Shown: positions 35,339 through 44,321 of the stretch, piece by piece
Layout of the letters: each line of letters starts with the position of its first letter
Numbering within the stretch: position 1 is the stretch's first letter
NCBI RefSeq assembly: GCF_000377565.1
Contig: NZ_KB898353.1
Location: forward strand, 496,001-560,000
Reading direction: 5' to 3'
DNA length: 64,000 bases
From: Rhizobium sp. 2MFCol3.1
Lineage (GTDB): Bacteria > Pseudomonadota > Alphaproteobacteria > Rhizobiales > Rhizobiaceae
Program-made: the position numbers and the translations under genes
The notes under the pieces: model-generated
The model's database searches: none
The model's input: the letters and a program-made list of their open reading frames with translations, nothing else
Told to the model about the DNA's origin: nothing

Positions 35339-36709
35339 ATGGCAAGAAACCCCAAGATCACCTTCATCGGAGCTGGTTCCACCGTCTTCATGAAGAACAT
35401 TATCGGCGACGTGCTGCAGCGACCCGCGCTGTCGGGCGCGACCATCGCCCTGATGGACATCAACCCGCAGCGCCTGGAAGAAAGCGCGATCGTCGTCAAC
35501 AAGCTGATCTCGACGCTTGGCGTAAAGGCCAAGGCCGAGACCTATTCCGACCAGCGCAAGGCGCTCACAGGTGCCGACTTCGTGGTCGTCGCCTTCCAGA
35601 TCGGCGGCTATGAGCCCTGCACGGTGACAGACTTCGACATTCCGAAGAAGTTCGGCCTGCGCCAGACCATCGCCGATACGCTCGGCGTCGGCGGTATCAT
35701 GCGCGGCCTGCGCACCGTGCCGCATCTGTGGAAGATCTGCGAGGACATGCTCGTGGTCTGCCCTGAAGCGATCATGCTGCAATACGTCAACCCGATGGCG
35801 ATCAACACCTGGGCGATCGCCGAGAAGTATCCCACCATCAAGCAGGTCGGCCTTTGCCACTCGGTGCAGGGCACCGCGATGGAACTCGCCCACGATCTCG
35901 ATATCCCCTACGAGGATATCCGCTATCGCTCGGCCGGCATCAACCACATGGCCTTCTACCTGAAGTTCGAGCACCGTCAGCCCGACGGCTCCTACAAGGA
36001 CCTCTATCCGGATCTCGTGCGCGCCTATCGTGAAGGTCGCGCGCCGAAGCCGGGCTGGAACCCGCGCTGCCCGAATAAGGTGCGCTACGAGATGCTGACC
36101 CGCCTCGGCTATTTTGTCACCGAGAGCTCCGAGCACTTCGCCGAGTACACGCCATACTTCATCAAGGAAGGCCGCGAGGACCTCATCGAGAAGTTCGGCA
36201 TCCCGCTCGACGAATATCCGAAGCGCTGCATCGAGCAGATCGAGCGCTGGAAGGGACAGGCGGAAGCCTATCGCTCGGCCGACAAGATCGAGGTCAAGCA
36301 GTCGAAGGAATATGCGTCCTCGATCATCAACTCGGTCTGGACCGGCGAACCCTCGGTGATCTACGGCAACGTCCGCAACAATGGCTGCATCACCTCGCTG
36401 CCGTCCAATTGCGCCGCTGAAGTGCCATGCCTGGTCGATGCATCCGGCATCCAGCCGACCTTCGTGGGCGATCTGCCGCCGCAGCTGACCGCGCTGATGC
36501 GCACCAACATCAATGTGCAGGAACTGACGGTTCAGGCGCTGATGACTGAAAATCGCGAGCACATCTACCATGCTGCGATGATGGATCCGCATACGGCGGC
36601 CGAACTCGACCTCGACCAGATCTGGGCGATGACCGACGAACTGCTGGCCGCGCATGGCGACTGGTTGCCGGCATGGGCGCGCACCGCCCGCAAGGTTCAG
36701 GCCGCCTGA
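35339..36709 (+). CDS. agaL2: Alpha-galactosidase, glycoside hydrolase family 4 (second copy)
   Basis: A 456-residue GH4 enzyme, clearly related to but distinct from the copy at 27706. It has the Rossmann motif FIGAGSTVF near residue 9, NPM at about 151-153, and metal ligands C173 (GLCHSVQ) and H203 (GINHMAFY). GGAGG precedes ATG 35339. It closes the operon and is followed by a terminator. Two GH4 genes bracketing one importer suggest a split by substrate or linkage. Confidence 0.92.
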   Translation: MARNPKITFIGAGSTVFMKNIIGDVLQRPALSGATIALMDINPQRLEESAIVVNKLISTLGVKAKAETYSDQRKALTGADFVVVAFQIGGYEPCTVTDFDIPKKFGLRQTIADTLGVGGIMRGLRTVPHLWKICEDMLVVCPEAIMLQYVNPMAINTWAIAEKYPTIKQVGLCHSVQGTAMELAHDLDIPYEDIRYRSAGINHMAFYLKFEHRQPDGSYKDLYPDLVRAYREGRAPKPGWNPRCPNKVRYEMLTRLGYFVTESSEHFAEYTPYFIKEGREDLIEKFGIPLDEYPKRCIEQIERWKGQAEAYRSADKIEVKQSKEYASSIINSVWTGEPSVIYGNVRNNGCITSLPSNCAAEVPCLVDASGIQPTFVGDLPPQLTALMRTNINVQELTVQALMTENREHIYHAAMMDPHTAAELDLDQIWAMTDELLAAHGDWLPAWARTARKVQAA

Positions 36710-36741
36710 CCAACTCTCTCCCGGTCACGGCCTCAAGAAGT

Positions 36742-36768
36742 CCCGCGGCTCAGCCGCGGGGCTTTTTT
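36742..36768 (+). terminator. Rho-independent terminator of the alpha-galactoside operon
   Basis: Stem CCCGCGGC / GCCGCGGG (36742-36749 and 36753-36760) with a 3-base loop, followed by GCTTTTTT. Confidence 0.9.
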
Positions 36769-36817
36769 CGTATATGCGCTTGGCGTGAGCACCGCGCGAA
36801 ATCGCACTCCAGCGGAT

Positions 36818-36836
36818 AATTGCATTTTTCGCAATT
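36818..36836. promoter_or_regulatory. Inverted repeat upstream of the alpha/beta hydrolase
   Basis: AATTGC-N7-GCAATT has perfect 6-bp arms in an AT-rich stretch, 112 bases before the start at 36949. It is a plausible operator, but no regulator gene is adjacent. Confidence 0.35.
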
Positions 36837-36948
36837 CAATCTCAATTATTGTTTCAATTGTGGGTGAGGGCAAATCCCGGCATTACTGCGTCATCAGAAC
36901 AACACGCCGCCCCGCTAGACGGCAACGGCCAGGATCGCAGGAGCAGAC

Positions 36949-37929
36949 ATGATAAACAACGAACTTTCCATTTCCCGGCGTGGTGTCCTGCTTTCAGGAG
37001 CAGCCTTCGCCACCGCGATCGCCCTTCCTGCGACCTCTGCTTCCTCCGCAGACCAAATTTCCACAAGCACTGACTTTAAAAAGGATATGACCATGAGCAC
37101 TGTAACCACCAAGGACGGCGTTGAAATCTTCTACAAGGATTGGGGTTCCAAGGACGCCCAGCCGATCGTTTTCCATCACGGCTGGCCGCTGTCTTCCGAC
37201 GACTGGGATGCGCAGATGCTGTTCTTCCTGTCGAAGGGCTATCGCGTCATCGCTCATGACCGCCGTGGCCACGGCCGCTCCGCTCAGGTCGCCGACGGCC
37301 ATGACATGGACCATTACGCTGCCGACGCCTTTGCCGTTGTCGAAGCGCTGGACCTGAAGAACGCCGTTCACATCGGCCATTCCACTGGTGGCGGCGAAGT
37401 TGCCCGCTATGTCGCAAAGTTCGGCCAGCCCTCCGGCCGCGTTGCCAAGGCCGTGCTCGTCTCCGCCGTTCCGCCGCTGATGCTGAAGACGGAAAGCAAC
37501 CCGGAAGGCCTGCCGATCGAAGTGTTCGACGGCTTCCGCGCAGCGCTTGCCGCCAACCGCGCGCAGTTCTTCCGCGATGTTCCTGCCGGCCCGTTCTACG
37601 GCTTTAACCGGGATGGCGCCAAGGTTCAGGAAGGGGTGATCCAGAATTGGTGGCGCCAGGGCATGATGGGCGGTGCAAAGGCCCATTACGACGGCATCAA
37701 GGCCTTCTCCGAAACCGACCAGACCGACGACCTGAAGGCGATCACCGTTCCGACGCTTGTCCTGCACGGCGAAGACGACCAGATCGTTCCGATCGCGGAC
37801 TCCGCGCTGAAGTCGGCCAAGCTTTTGAAGAACGGCTCGCTGAAGACCTATCCAGGCTTCTCGCACGGCATGTTGACTGTCAACGCCGACGTCCTCAATG
37901 CCGATCTGCTGGCCTTCGTCCAGTCCTGA
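36949..37929 (+). CDS. Alpha/beta hydrolase, non-haem chloroperoxidase-like, with Tat-type leader
   Basis: A 326-residue alpha/beta hydrolase. The Ser-Asp-His triad is readable: nucleophile in GHSTGGG, acid in HGEDDQIVP, base in GFSHGM. It resembles cofactor-free haloperoxidases/esterases ([14 protein letters not shown] motif). The first 48 residues are extra compared with the usual cytosolic enzymes and start with a twin-arginine-like leader ([14 protein letters not shown], hydrophobic, then ATSASSA), so export by Tat is likely. An internal ATG near 37093 (MSTVTTKDG) would give the usual cytosolic form. Confidence 0.88.
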   Translation: MINNELSISRRGVLLSGAAFATAIALPATSASSADQISTSTDFKKDMTMSTVTTKDGVEIFYKDWGSKDAQPIVFHHGWPLSSDDWDAQMLFFLSKGYRVIAHDRRGHGRSAQVADGHDMDHYAADAFAVVEALDLKNAVHIGHSTGGGEVARYVAKFGQPSGRVAKAVLVSAVPPLMLKTESNPEGLPIEVFDGFRAALAANRAQFFRDVPAGPFYGFNRDGAKVQEGVIQNWWRQGMMGGAKAHYDGIKAFSETDQTDDLKAITVPTLVLHGEDDQIVPIADSALKSAKLLKNGSLKTYPGFSHGMLTVNADVLNADLLAFVQS

Positions 37930-37941
37930 TACAAAGGTCCA

Positions 37942-37967
37942 GGCCGCGGCGCATATTCGCCGCGGCC
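37942..37967 (+). terminator. Terminator-like hairpin after the alpha/beta hydrolase
   Basis: Perfect 10-bp stem GGCCGCGGCG / CGCCGCGGCC (37942-37951 and 37958-37967) with a 6-base loop. No T-run follows, so it may not terminate fully. Confidence 0.5.
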
Positions 37968-38004
37968 ATTAGAACGAACACTTGCCGCAAGGCGGATTGA
38001 TAAG

Positions 38005-38721
38005 ATGATGCAGCTCACGCCCGAACTTGTCGCCCTGACCATCAGAGACGTCCGCGATGACGGCCCCGAACCAGGATGGACACCGATATCGGAAGCCGAG
38101 ATCGATCATCTGGTCGAGGTGATCGAAAGCGAGGCTGGAGGCGAGCCCATCTGGATTTTCGCCTATGGGTCGTTGATCTGGAACCCGGAATTTGTGGCAG
38201 CAGGGCGCCAGCGCGCGACCGCTTATGGATGGCACCGGTCCTTTTCTCTCAAGATCGAACGCTGGCGCGCCACCACTGCGCAGCCCGGCCTGATGCTGGC
38301 GCTGGAGCGCGGCGGCCAGTGCGACGGCGTCGTGTTTCTCTTGTCGGACGAGCGCCAGCGCCAGGATCTGCGGGCGCTTATCGCCCGCGAGATCCGGTAC
38401 AGCGAAGTGAAGGACATGGTCCGGTGGCTTTCGGTCAAGACGCCCATTGGCGTCGGTAGGGCCCTGACCTTCTGGGCGAGCGGCAAGCGAGCCGGGCTGA
38501 CCAAACCGGTCCCGTTCGAAGAGGCTGCCCAACTTATCGCCGGCGCCTGCGGCGAGGGCGGCTCCTGCGCTCAATATCTGCGCAATACGATCGTGGACCT
38601 TCAGGCCGAAGGCATTCACGATCGCAATCTCTGGCGCTTGCAGGCGCTGGTTGCCGCCGAGATAAGCGCTCGCCAGGACGCTGCTTTGGTGTTGCAGGAC
38701 GGTCTATCGGCCGTCGGCTGA
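38005..38721 (+). CDS. ChaC-like gamma-glutamylcyclotransferase
   Basis: A 238-residue protein of the ChaC family, which splits gamma-glutamyl peptides such as glutathione into 5-oxoproline and the rest. The nucleotide-like loop FAYGSLIWNP (about 52-61) and the catalytic-region Glu residues are present. It is slightly longer than the minimal family. The previous gene ends 75 bases earlier, beyond a hairpin, so it may have its own promoter. Substrate preference is not predictable. Confidence 0.87.
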   Translation: MMQLTPELVALTIRDVRDDGPEPGWTPISEAEIDHLVEVIESEAGGEPIWIFAYGSLIWNPEFVAAGRQRATAYGWHRSFSLKIERWRATTAQPGLMLALERGGQCDGVVFLLSDERQRQDLRALIAREIRYSEVKDMVRWLSVKTPIGVGRALTFWASGKRAGLTKPVPFEEAAQLIAGACGEGGSCAQYLRNTIVDLQAEGIHDRNLWRLQALVAAEISARQDAALVLQDGLSAVG

Positions 38722-38924
38722 CGCACCCCGCGCGTCGCGCTCATTATTTCTTGGCCCGCAATAATATCGAAACAATTGATGCAATTGTCCGTCAGTCTTT
38801 CGGTTGGCACTATGCCTACATCAGACGAACGAAGCGCGCTGCGGGATCAAGTCAGCGGCGGAGACGTTCGCGCATTTCAGACGCCTTTCCGATCCTTGGA
38901 TCGACAAACACAGAGATCAGCACG

Positions 38925-39602
38925 ATGAAAATTCCTTCTCTTCCCATGCTCCTGAGCTTCAATGGCGGCTACATCGATACGCTTGGATTTCTGTCGCTCT
39001 CAGGTCTCTTCACCGCGCATGTCACCGGCAACTTCGTGACACTCGGGGCAACCGCCGCGCTCGGGCTCGGCGGGGCGCTGTCGAAGCTTCTGGCACTGCC
39101 GGTCTTCTGCATCGTCGTCTTCGTGTCGCGATTGATCTGCCTGAAGCTGCAGGGCGTGGGCCGTTCGCCTATCCGGCCGATGCTGGTTGCAAAACTGGTC
39201 CTGCTGACGGCGGTCGCGATCTACGCGCTCTATCACGGGCCGTTTCATGGCGAGGAAAATACCATGACGCTGATCGTTGCCCTGACATTGGTGTCGGCAA
39301 TGGCCATTCAAAATGGTCTCCACAGGGCACATCTGCCGAAGGCGCCGCCGTCGACGCTGATGACGGGCACGACGACGCAGATAATGCTGGATCTGGCCGA
39401 CCTTCTGGCCGATCCCAAGGCGGAAGAAGTCGCGGCCGCAAAGGCGCGGATCAAGAAGATGGCTGCCGCGGTCATCACCTTCGCGATCGGCTGTGGCGCC
39501 GGCGCCGCCGGTTTCATCTTCGCTCCCGCCGCGGCCTTCAGCCTGCCGGCCATCCTGGCCGCGATCGCCCTCTTCGCCAGCACGGCAGGCGCGGAAGCGT
39601 AA
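38925..39602 (+). CDS. DUF1275 (YoaK-like) membrane protein
   Basis: A 225-residue protein with about six helices. The signature FNGGYIDTLGFLSLSGLFTAHVTGN and MAIQNG..TLMTGTTTQIMLDLADLL (shown in parts) define DUF1275. I chose ATG 38925; the frame is open further upstream, but those residues are Arg-rich and unlikely. Function unknown, probably transport or membrane homeostasis. Confidence 0.87.
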   Translation: MKIPSLPMLLSFNGGYIDTLGFLSLSGLFTAHVTGNFVTLGATAALGLGGALSKLLALPVFCIVVFVSRLICLKLQGVGRSPIRPMLVAKLVLLTAVAIYALYHGPFHGEENTMTLIVALTLVSAMAIQNGLHRAHLPKAPPSTLMTGTTTQIMLDLADLLADPKAEEVAAAKARIKKMAAAVITFAIGCGAGAAGFIFAPAAAFSLPAILAAIALFASTAGAEA

Positions 39603-39637
39603 TCGTCCCGACCGTTTTGAAGTGAAGGAGAAGCACC

Positions 39638-40030
39638 ATGGAAATCGCAAGCGAAGCCGGTGGTCTGGCCAGCCTGATCGCACCGATCCTGAAGCCATTG
39701 GCATCTGGGCTCGAATTCTTCGGCGTCGGCGTCATCCTCCTCGGCGTGGCCATCGCGACGTTTGGCTACCTTCGCGACCTGACGTCGGCGGCAAGGAGCG
39801 AGGCTTATGACCGGTATCGCGCCAATCTCGGGCGGGGTATCCTGCTCGGCCTCGAAATCCTGATCGGCGCGGACATCATCGCCACGATCATCGCGCCCCT
39901 GACCTGGGAGAGCGTCGGCCTTCTCGGCCTGATCGTGCTCATCCGAACGTTTCTAAGCTTCTCCCTGGAAGCCGAGATCGATGGCCAGTGGCCCTGGTCG
40001 CGCAACGCGCGGCGCGGCGAAAGCCGATGA
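39638..40030 (+). CDS. DUF1622 membrane protein
   Basis: A 130-residue protein with three predicted helices. The N-terminus to LGRGILLGLEILIGADII is the DUF1622 signature. AAGGAG lies upstream of the ATG. It is 35 bases after the DUF1275 gene and likely co-transcribed. Function unknown. Confidence 0.85.
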   Translation: MEIASEAGGLASLIAPILKPLASGLEFFGVGVILLGVAIATFGYLRDLTSAARSEAYDRYRANLGRGILLGLEILIGADIIATIIAPLTWESVGLLGLIVLIRTFLSFSLEAEIDGQWPWSRNARRGESR

Positions 40031-40121
40031 CGACCGGCGCATAACAGACTGCCCACCCTGAAACGGGCGCGGCAAGCGCACCACGAGACCCCACAACCCC
40101 GAAAGATTAAACGGCGATCCC

Positions 40122-41159
40122 ATGACCCCAGCTCTTGAATTCGGCCTCGATACCTTCGGCGACGTCACCACCGCCTCCGATGGCGAGCTTCTTGCCCAAC
40201 CGCAAGTCATCCGCAATGTTGTCGAGGAGGCGGTTCTTGCCGACCGGAACGGTATCGATTTCTTCGGTATTGGCGAACACCACCGCAAGGATTTCGCGGT
40301 CTCCGCGCCCGAGGTCGTGCTTTCAGCCATTGCCACGCGCACCAACAAGATTCGGCTGGGCTCGGCCGTGACCGTGCTCAGTTCCGACGATCCGATCCGC
40401 GTGTTTCAGCGATTTTCGACGCTCGACGCGCTTTCCAACGGACGCGCCGAAGTCATTCTCGGGCGCGGCTCCTTCATCGAGTCCTTCCCGCTCTTCGGCT
40501 ATGATCTGTCGAACTACGAGGCATTGTTCGAAGAGAAACTGGAACTGTTCTCCGAGCTCGTCAGCAAGGACGTTGTCGATTACGAGGGCGGCTGGCGTCC
40601 GCCGCTGAAGGACCAGCGCATCTACCCGCCGATCGCCGAGGGGCGCTTGAAGACCTGGATCGGCGTCGGCGGCAGCCCGGAATCGGTCCTTCGCGCCGTG
40701 CGGTATGACATGGGGTTGATGCTTGCCATCATCGGCGGCGATCCGCGCCGGTTCGCCCCTTATGTCGAGCTCTATCGGAAAGCCTCGGAACAGGCGGGCC
40801 GCTCGCCGCGCGAGATCGGCGTTCACTCGCCGGGATACATCGCCGAGAGCGACGAGAAGGCGCGCCGCGATCTCTATCCGCACTTCAAGAAAATCCGCGA
40901 CCGCCTCGGCCGCGAGCGTGGCTGGCCGCCTGTGACCGAGCGCGATTTCGAAAACGAGATCGAACATGGCTCTCTTTACGCCGGCTCGCCGGAAACGGTG
41001 GCGAGAAAGATCGCCGGTCTCGTCAAGACGCTCGGCATTTCACGGTTACAGATGAAGTATTCGGCCGGTCCGATGGAGCATGAGAAGCTGATGAATAGCA
41101 TCGAGCTTTATGGCACCAAGGTCATTCCGTTGGTTCGCTCCTTGCTCGCGGATGCATAA
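40122..41159 (+). CDS. LLM-class flavin-dependent oxidoreductase
   Basis: A 345-residue luciferase-like oxidoreductase of another subgroup than the one at 17104. Motifs FFGIGEHHRKDFAVSAPEVV, KIRLGSAVTVLSSDDPIRVFQ and EVILGRGSFIESFPLFGYDL are typical of the small-alkane/nitrilotriacetate-type group. It stands between DUF1622 and a Cys-rich secreted protein. The substrate is unknown, though it lies next to an island rich in flavin monooxygenases. Confidence 0.88.
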   Translation: MTPALEFGLDTFGDVTTASDGELLAQPQVIRNVVEEAVLADRNGIDFFGIGEHHRKDFAVSAPEVVLSAIATRTNKIRLGSAVTVLSSDDPIRVFQRFSTLDALSNGRAEVILGRGSFIESFPLFGYDLSNYEALFEEKLELFSELVSKDVVDYEGGWRPPLKDQRIYPPIAEGRLKTWIGVGGSPESVLRAVRYDMGLMLAIIGGDPRRFAPYVELYRKASEQAGRSPREIGVHSPGYIAESDEKARRDLYPHFKKIRDRLGRERGWPPVTERDFENEIEHGSLYAGSPETVARKIAGLVKTLGISRLQMKYSAGPMEHEKLMNSIELYGTKVIPLVRSLLADA

Positions 41160-41243
41160 TTGAAACGTGGCATTTCGCCCGAACTTCCGGTATATATGCG
41201 TAATCACTAAATAACATTGATTGTGTTCCTGGGGGAGGGCGCG

Positions 41244-41885
41244 ATGGGGGAGTTTGCGACCAATTCGACAGTGTTTTCACAGGCCAAGTCCCGCCGCCCT
41301 GGCGCCCGCCTGGGGTTTCAGGCGCTTGTAATCCTGGCCGCTATCTCGGCCATGTGCGTAGCCCCGAGCTTGACCGGCGCCCAGCAGCCGACGGACGCGC
41401 AGCGCAATGCGGTGCGCTCCGCCTGCCGGTCGGATTTCATCGCCCAGTGTTCCGGGGTGACGCCCGGCGGCATGGAGGCGCTGACTTGCCTTCAGAAGCA
41501 CGACGCCTCGCTTTCGAAGGCATGCCGCGATGCCATCTCCGCGCTGGAGGGGCCGAAGAAGACATCCAACGATGCGGCGCCAACCCAAGCGCCGAGCACG
41601 CCGCAAACAACTGCTGCAACGCCGCCGGCAGCACCGGCGCAAACCGGCCAGCCCTCGGGGACAGGCGCCGGCAATGCGGCAAAGAACAGCGTAGCGCCGG
41701 CGGTGCCGATGGCGTCGTTCACGCCGCGCGAAGAGTTGATCGTCGTTCGCCGCACATGCGGACCGGACTTTCGCGCTGTTTGCCATGCCGTGCCGCTTGG
41801 CGGCGGGCGTGGCGTCACCTGTTTGCGCGATAACTTCGAGCGGCTTTCGCCTGGATGTCAGCGCGTGCTGAGCCACGGCCTCTGA
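41244..41885 (+). CDS. Secreted protein with two Cys-rich repeats
   Basis: A 213-residue protein starting at ATG 41244 with GGGGGAGG just upstream. A signal-anchor-like segment (about 27-47) is followed by two copies of a module with exactly the same spacing, C-x7-C-x12-C-x11-C (CRSDFIAQC... and CGPDFRAVC...). A linker of about 75 residues rich in Ala, Pro, Thr and Gln joins them. The module matches the bacterial 'cysteine rich repeat' family related to the GLG1-type repeat. Export and disulfide formation are likely. Function unknown. Confidence 0.8.
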   Translation: MGEFATNSTVFSQAKSRRPGARLGFQALVILAAISAMCVAPSLTGAQQPTDAQRNAVRSACRSDFIAQCSGVTPGGMEALTCLQKHDASLSKACRDAISALEGPKKTSNDAAPTQAPSTPQTTAATPPAAPAQTGQPSGTGAGNAAKNSVAPAVPMASFTPREELIVVRRTCGPDFRAVCHAVPLGGGRGVTCLRDNFERLSPGCQRVLSHGL

Positions 41886-41895
41886 GGCTCGTTGA

Positions 41896-43284
41896 TCAGG
41901 CGCTGACCTCGATCCGCGCCGGCTGGCGGCGATAGCGTGCGCCGGGATGCGGCGCCTGCAATCGCGGGCCGTGACCGGACAGCTTTTCGCGCAAGGTGCC
42001 CTGGCGATAATCCTTCTTGTAGACGCCGCGCTTCTGCAATTCGGGCACGAGCAGATCGACCGCGTCCTCGAAGCTCTCGGGCGTGATGGCATAGGCGAGG
42101 TTGAAACCGTCGACATCGGTATCCTCAACCCACTCCTGCAGCAGGTCGGCTACCGTCTGTGGTGAGCCGACGAAAACAGGACCGAAGCCGCCGACACCGA
42201 CCCAGTCGGCCATCTCGCGCACCGACCAGACCTTATCAGGATCGATCGTTGTGAAGGTCTCGACGGCGGATTGCACCGCGTTGGTGTAGCGGTGGCGTAG
42301 CGGCTCGTCGGGTGAGAACTGGCCGAAGTCGATGCCGGTCCAACCAGAGATCAGCGCCTGCGCGCCCTCGAAGGAAGCGTAGCGGCGGTAATCGTCGAAC
42401 TTTCTCTTCGCCTCCGCATCGGTCTCGCCAAGGATGACGGTCTGTAGGTTGAAGGCGAGGATCTCGCGCGGGTTGCGGCCAGCGCGTTCGGCTGCCTCGC
42501 GCACATTGGCAACATAGCGCTTCAGCACCGGCTTGGAGGGAGCGGCGACGAAGATGCACTCTGCATGCTCGCCCGCGAAATCCTTGCCACGGCTGGACGC
42601 GCCGGCCTGATAGAGCACCGGCGTGCGCTGCGGAGAGGGTTCGCTGAGGTGGATGCCCGGAACCGTGAAATGCTTGCCGGAATGACCGATCGGGTGGACC
42701 TTCTCCGGATGCGTGAAGATGCCGGCGGTGCGATCGCGAACGACGGCGTCATCTTCCCAGCTGCCCTCCCAGAGCTTGTAGCAGACCTCCAGATATTCTT
42801 CCGCCAGATCATAGCGGTCGTCGTGCTTAGTCTGCGCGGATTGTCCGATATTGAGCGCGCCGCTGTTGAGATAAGAGGTGACGATGTTCCATCCGACGCG
42901 GCCTTTGGTGAGATGGTCGAGCGTCGATATGCGGCGGGCGAAGGTGTAGGGATGCTCGAAGGAGAGCGATGCCGTCAGTCCGAAGCCGAGATTTTCCGTG
43001 ACATAGGCCATGGTCGGAATCAGTTGCAGCGGGTCGTTAACCGGCACCTGCGCGGAATGGCGCAGTGCCGCGTCGACATTACCGTGAAGCACATCGTAGA
43101 CGCCGAGCACGTCTGCGATAAACAGGCCATCGAACTTGCCGCGCTCCAGCGTTTTCGCCAGATGCACCCAGTAGTCCATGTCCTTGTAGGTCCAGGACTT
43201 ATCGCGCGGATGTCGCCAGAGACCTGGTGACTGGTGCCCGACGCAGTTCATGTCGAAGGCGTTCAACCTGATTTCACGGCTCAT
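41896..43284 (-). CDS. FMN-dependent monooxygenase, NtaA/SnaA/DszA family
   Basis: A 462-residue class C flavin monooxygenase. Typical blocks are AFDMNCVGHQSPGLWRHP, FDGLFIADVLGVYDV, TLDHLTKGRVGWNIVTSYL and PVLYQAGASSRGKDFAG. DszA and SfnG use FMNH2 to break sulfone or sulfonate C-S bonds, and NtaA oxidises nitrilotriacetate. It is the last gene of an operon (binding protein, ATPase, two permeases, monooxygenase; 36-base gap), so it should act on the imported compound. A flavin reductase is not adjacent. Confidence 0.9.
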   Translation of the reverse strand: MSREIRLNAFDMNCVGHQSPGLWRHPRDKSWTYKDMDYWVHLAKTLERGKFDGLFIADVLGVYDVLHGNVDAALRHSAQVPVNDPLQLIPTMAYVTENLGFGLTASLSFEHPYTFARRISTLDHLTKGRVGWNIVTSYLNSGALNIGQSAQTKHDDRYDLAEEYLEVCYKLWEGSWEDDAVVRDRTAGIFTHPEKVHPIGHSGKHFTVPGIHLSEPSPQRTPVLYQAGASSRGKDFAGEHAECIFVAAPSKPVLKRYVANVREAAERAGRNPREILAFNLQTVILGETDAEAKRKFDDYRRYASFEGAQALISGWTGIDFGQFSPDEPLRHRYTNAVQSAVETFTTIDPDKVWSVREMADWVGVGGFGPVFVGSPQTVADLLQEWVEDTDVDGFNLAYAITPESFEDAVDLLVPELQKRGVYKKDYRQGTLREKLSGHGPRLQAPHPGARYRRQPARIEVSA

Positions 43285-43320
43285 GTCATTCTTCCTGCGT
43301 ATTGTCTGGGCGCCCGCCGA

Positions 43321-44319
43321 TCAGGCGCCGCCGGTCTTTCGGTTGATGAAGCTGAAGGCGAGCACGGCGAAGATGAGCGTGCCGGTGCCGACCTGCTGCC
43401 AGTAGAAATTGAGCCCGGTGAGCAGCAGCCCGTTGGCGACGATGCTGAGGAGGAGCACGCCAAGCACCGTGCCGGCGATATTAGGCCGGCCGAGCGGCGA
43501 GAGCGTCGTGCCGATGAAAGTCGCGCCGATCGCGTTCAAGAGAAACGCGTTGCCGGAGGAGGGGATGTAGACGATGACGGTGGCCGTCAGGATCAGGCCG
43601 GCGATGGCGGCGACGATTGCTGTCAGAATGAACGTCATGGCGACATGCCGGCCAAGGCCGATGCCGGAATAGCGCACCACGCTCGGCTGGATCCCGATCG
43701 CGAGAACCACGCGGCCGAAGCGCGTGCAGGCGAAGATGAATGCGGCGGCGGCGATGACGACGATCGCGATCAGCAGCGGCAGCGGAAAGCCTGAGATCGT
43801 GCCGTGGCCGATGAAGCGGAAGGCCTCGGGTACTCCCGATGGCGGCAGATAGACCGGGTTGCCGCCATTGGTCAGCAACTGCTGGACGCTGCGGCCGATG
43901 AACAGTGTGCCGAGCGTTGCGAGAAACGGCGAGACCCCGATGCCGGAGATCAGCAGGGCGTTGAAGGCGCCGACGACCGCGCCGGCGGCCAGGCCGCCAA
44001 GCAGGCCGATCGCAACCGGTTGCCCGGCGAGGACCAGCGAGACGAAGGCGAAGCTTGCGAAATCGACCGCCGTGCCGACCGAGAGATCGATACCGCCGGC
44101 CGATACAGCAAAGGTCATGGCCACGGAAATGATCGCAAGCAGCGTGAAGTTGTTGACGAGAAGGCTCTGCAGATTGCCTTCCGTCAGGAAGGTCGGCGTT
44201 GCCAGGGAAAAGGCGGCAAAGACCGCGACGAGCGCCAGGATGAGGCCGTAGCGCGCGAGACCGGAGAGCACACGGTGATGCCAGGGCGCGACGGGAGAAT
44301 GGGAGGCCGAAAGCGACAT
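43321..44319 (-). CDS. RbsC-type ABC importer permease (system 1, second permease)
   Basis: A 332-residue permease with about eight to ten helices and the family signature GGIDLSVGTAVDFASF. The ATG at 44319 lies two bases after the previous permease stop. It forms a heterodimer with the product of 44322-45344. Confidence 0.9.
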   Translation of the reverse strand: MSLSASHSPVAPWHHRVLSGLARYGLILALVAVFAAFSLATPTFLTEGNLQSLLVNNFTLLAIISVAMTFAVSAGGIDLSVGTAVDFASFAFVSLVLAGQPVAIGLLGGLAAGAVVGAFNALLISGIGVSPFLATLGTLFIGRSVQQLLTNGGNPVYLPPSGVPEAFRFIGHGTISGFPLPLLIAIVVIAAAAFIFACTRFGRVVLAIGIQPSVVRYSGIGLGRHVAMTFILTAIVAAIAGLILTATVIVYIPSSGNAFLLNAIGATFIGTTLSPLGRPNIAGTVLGVLLLSIVANGLLLTGLNFYWQQVGTGTLIFAVLAFSFINRKTGGA

Positions 44320-44321
44320 GG

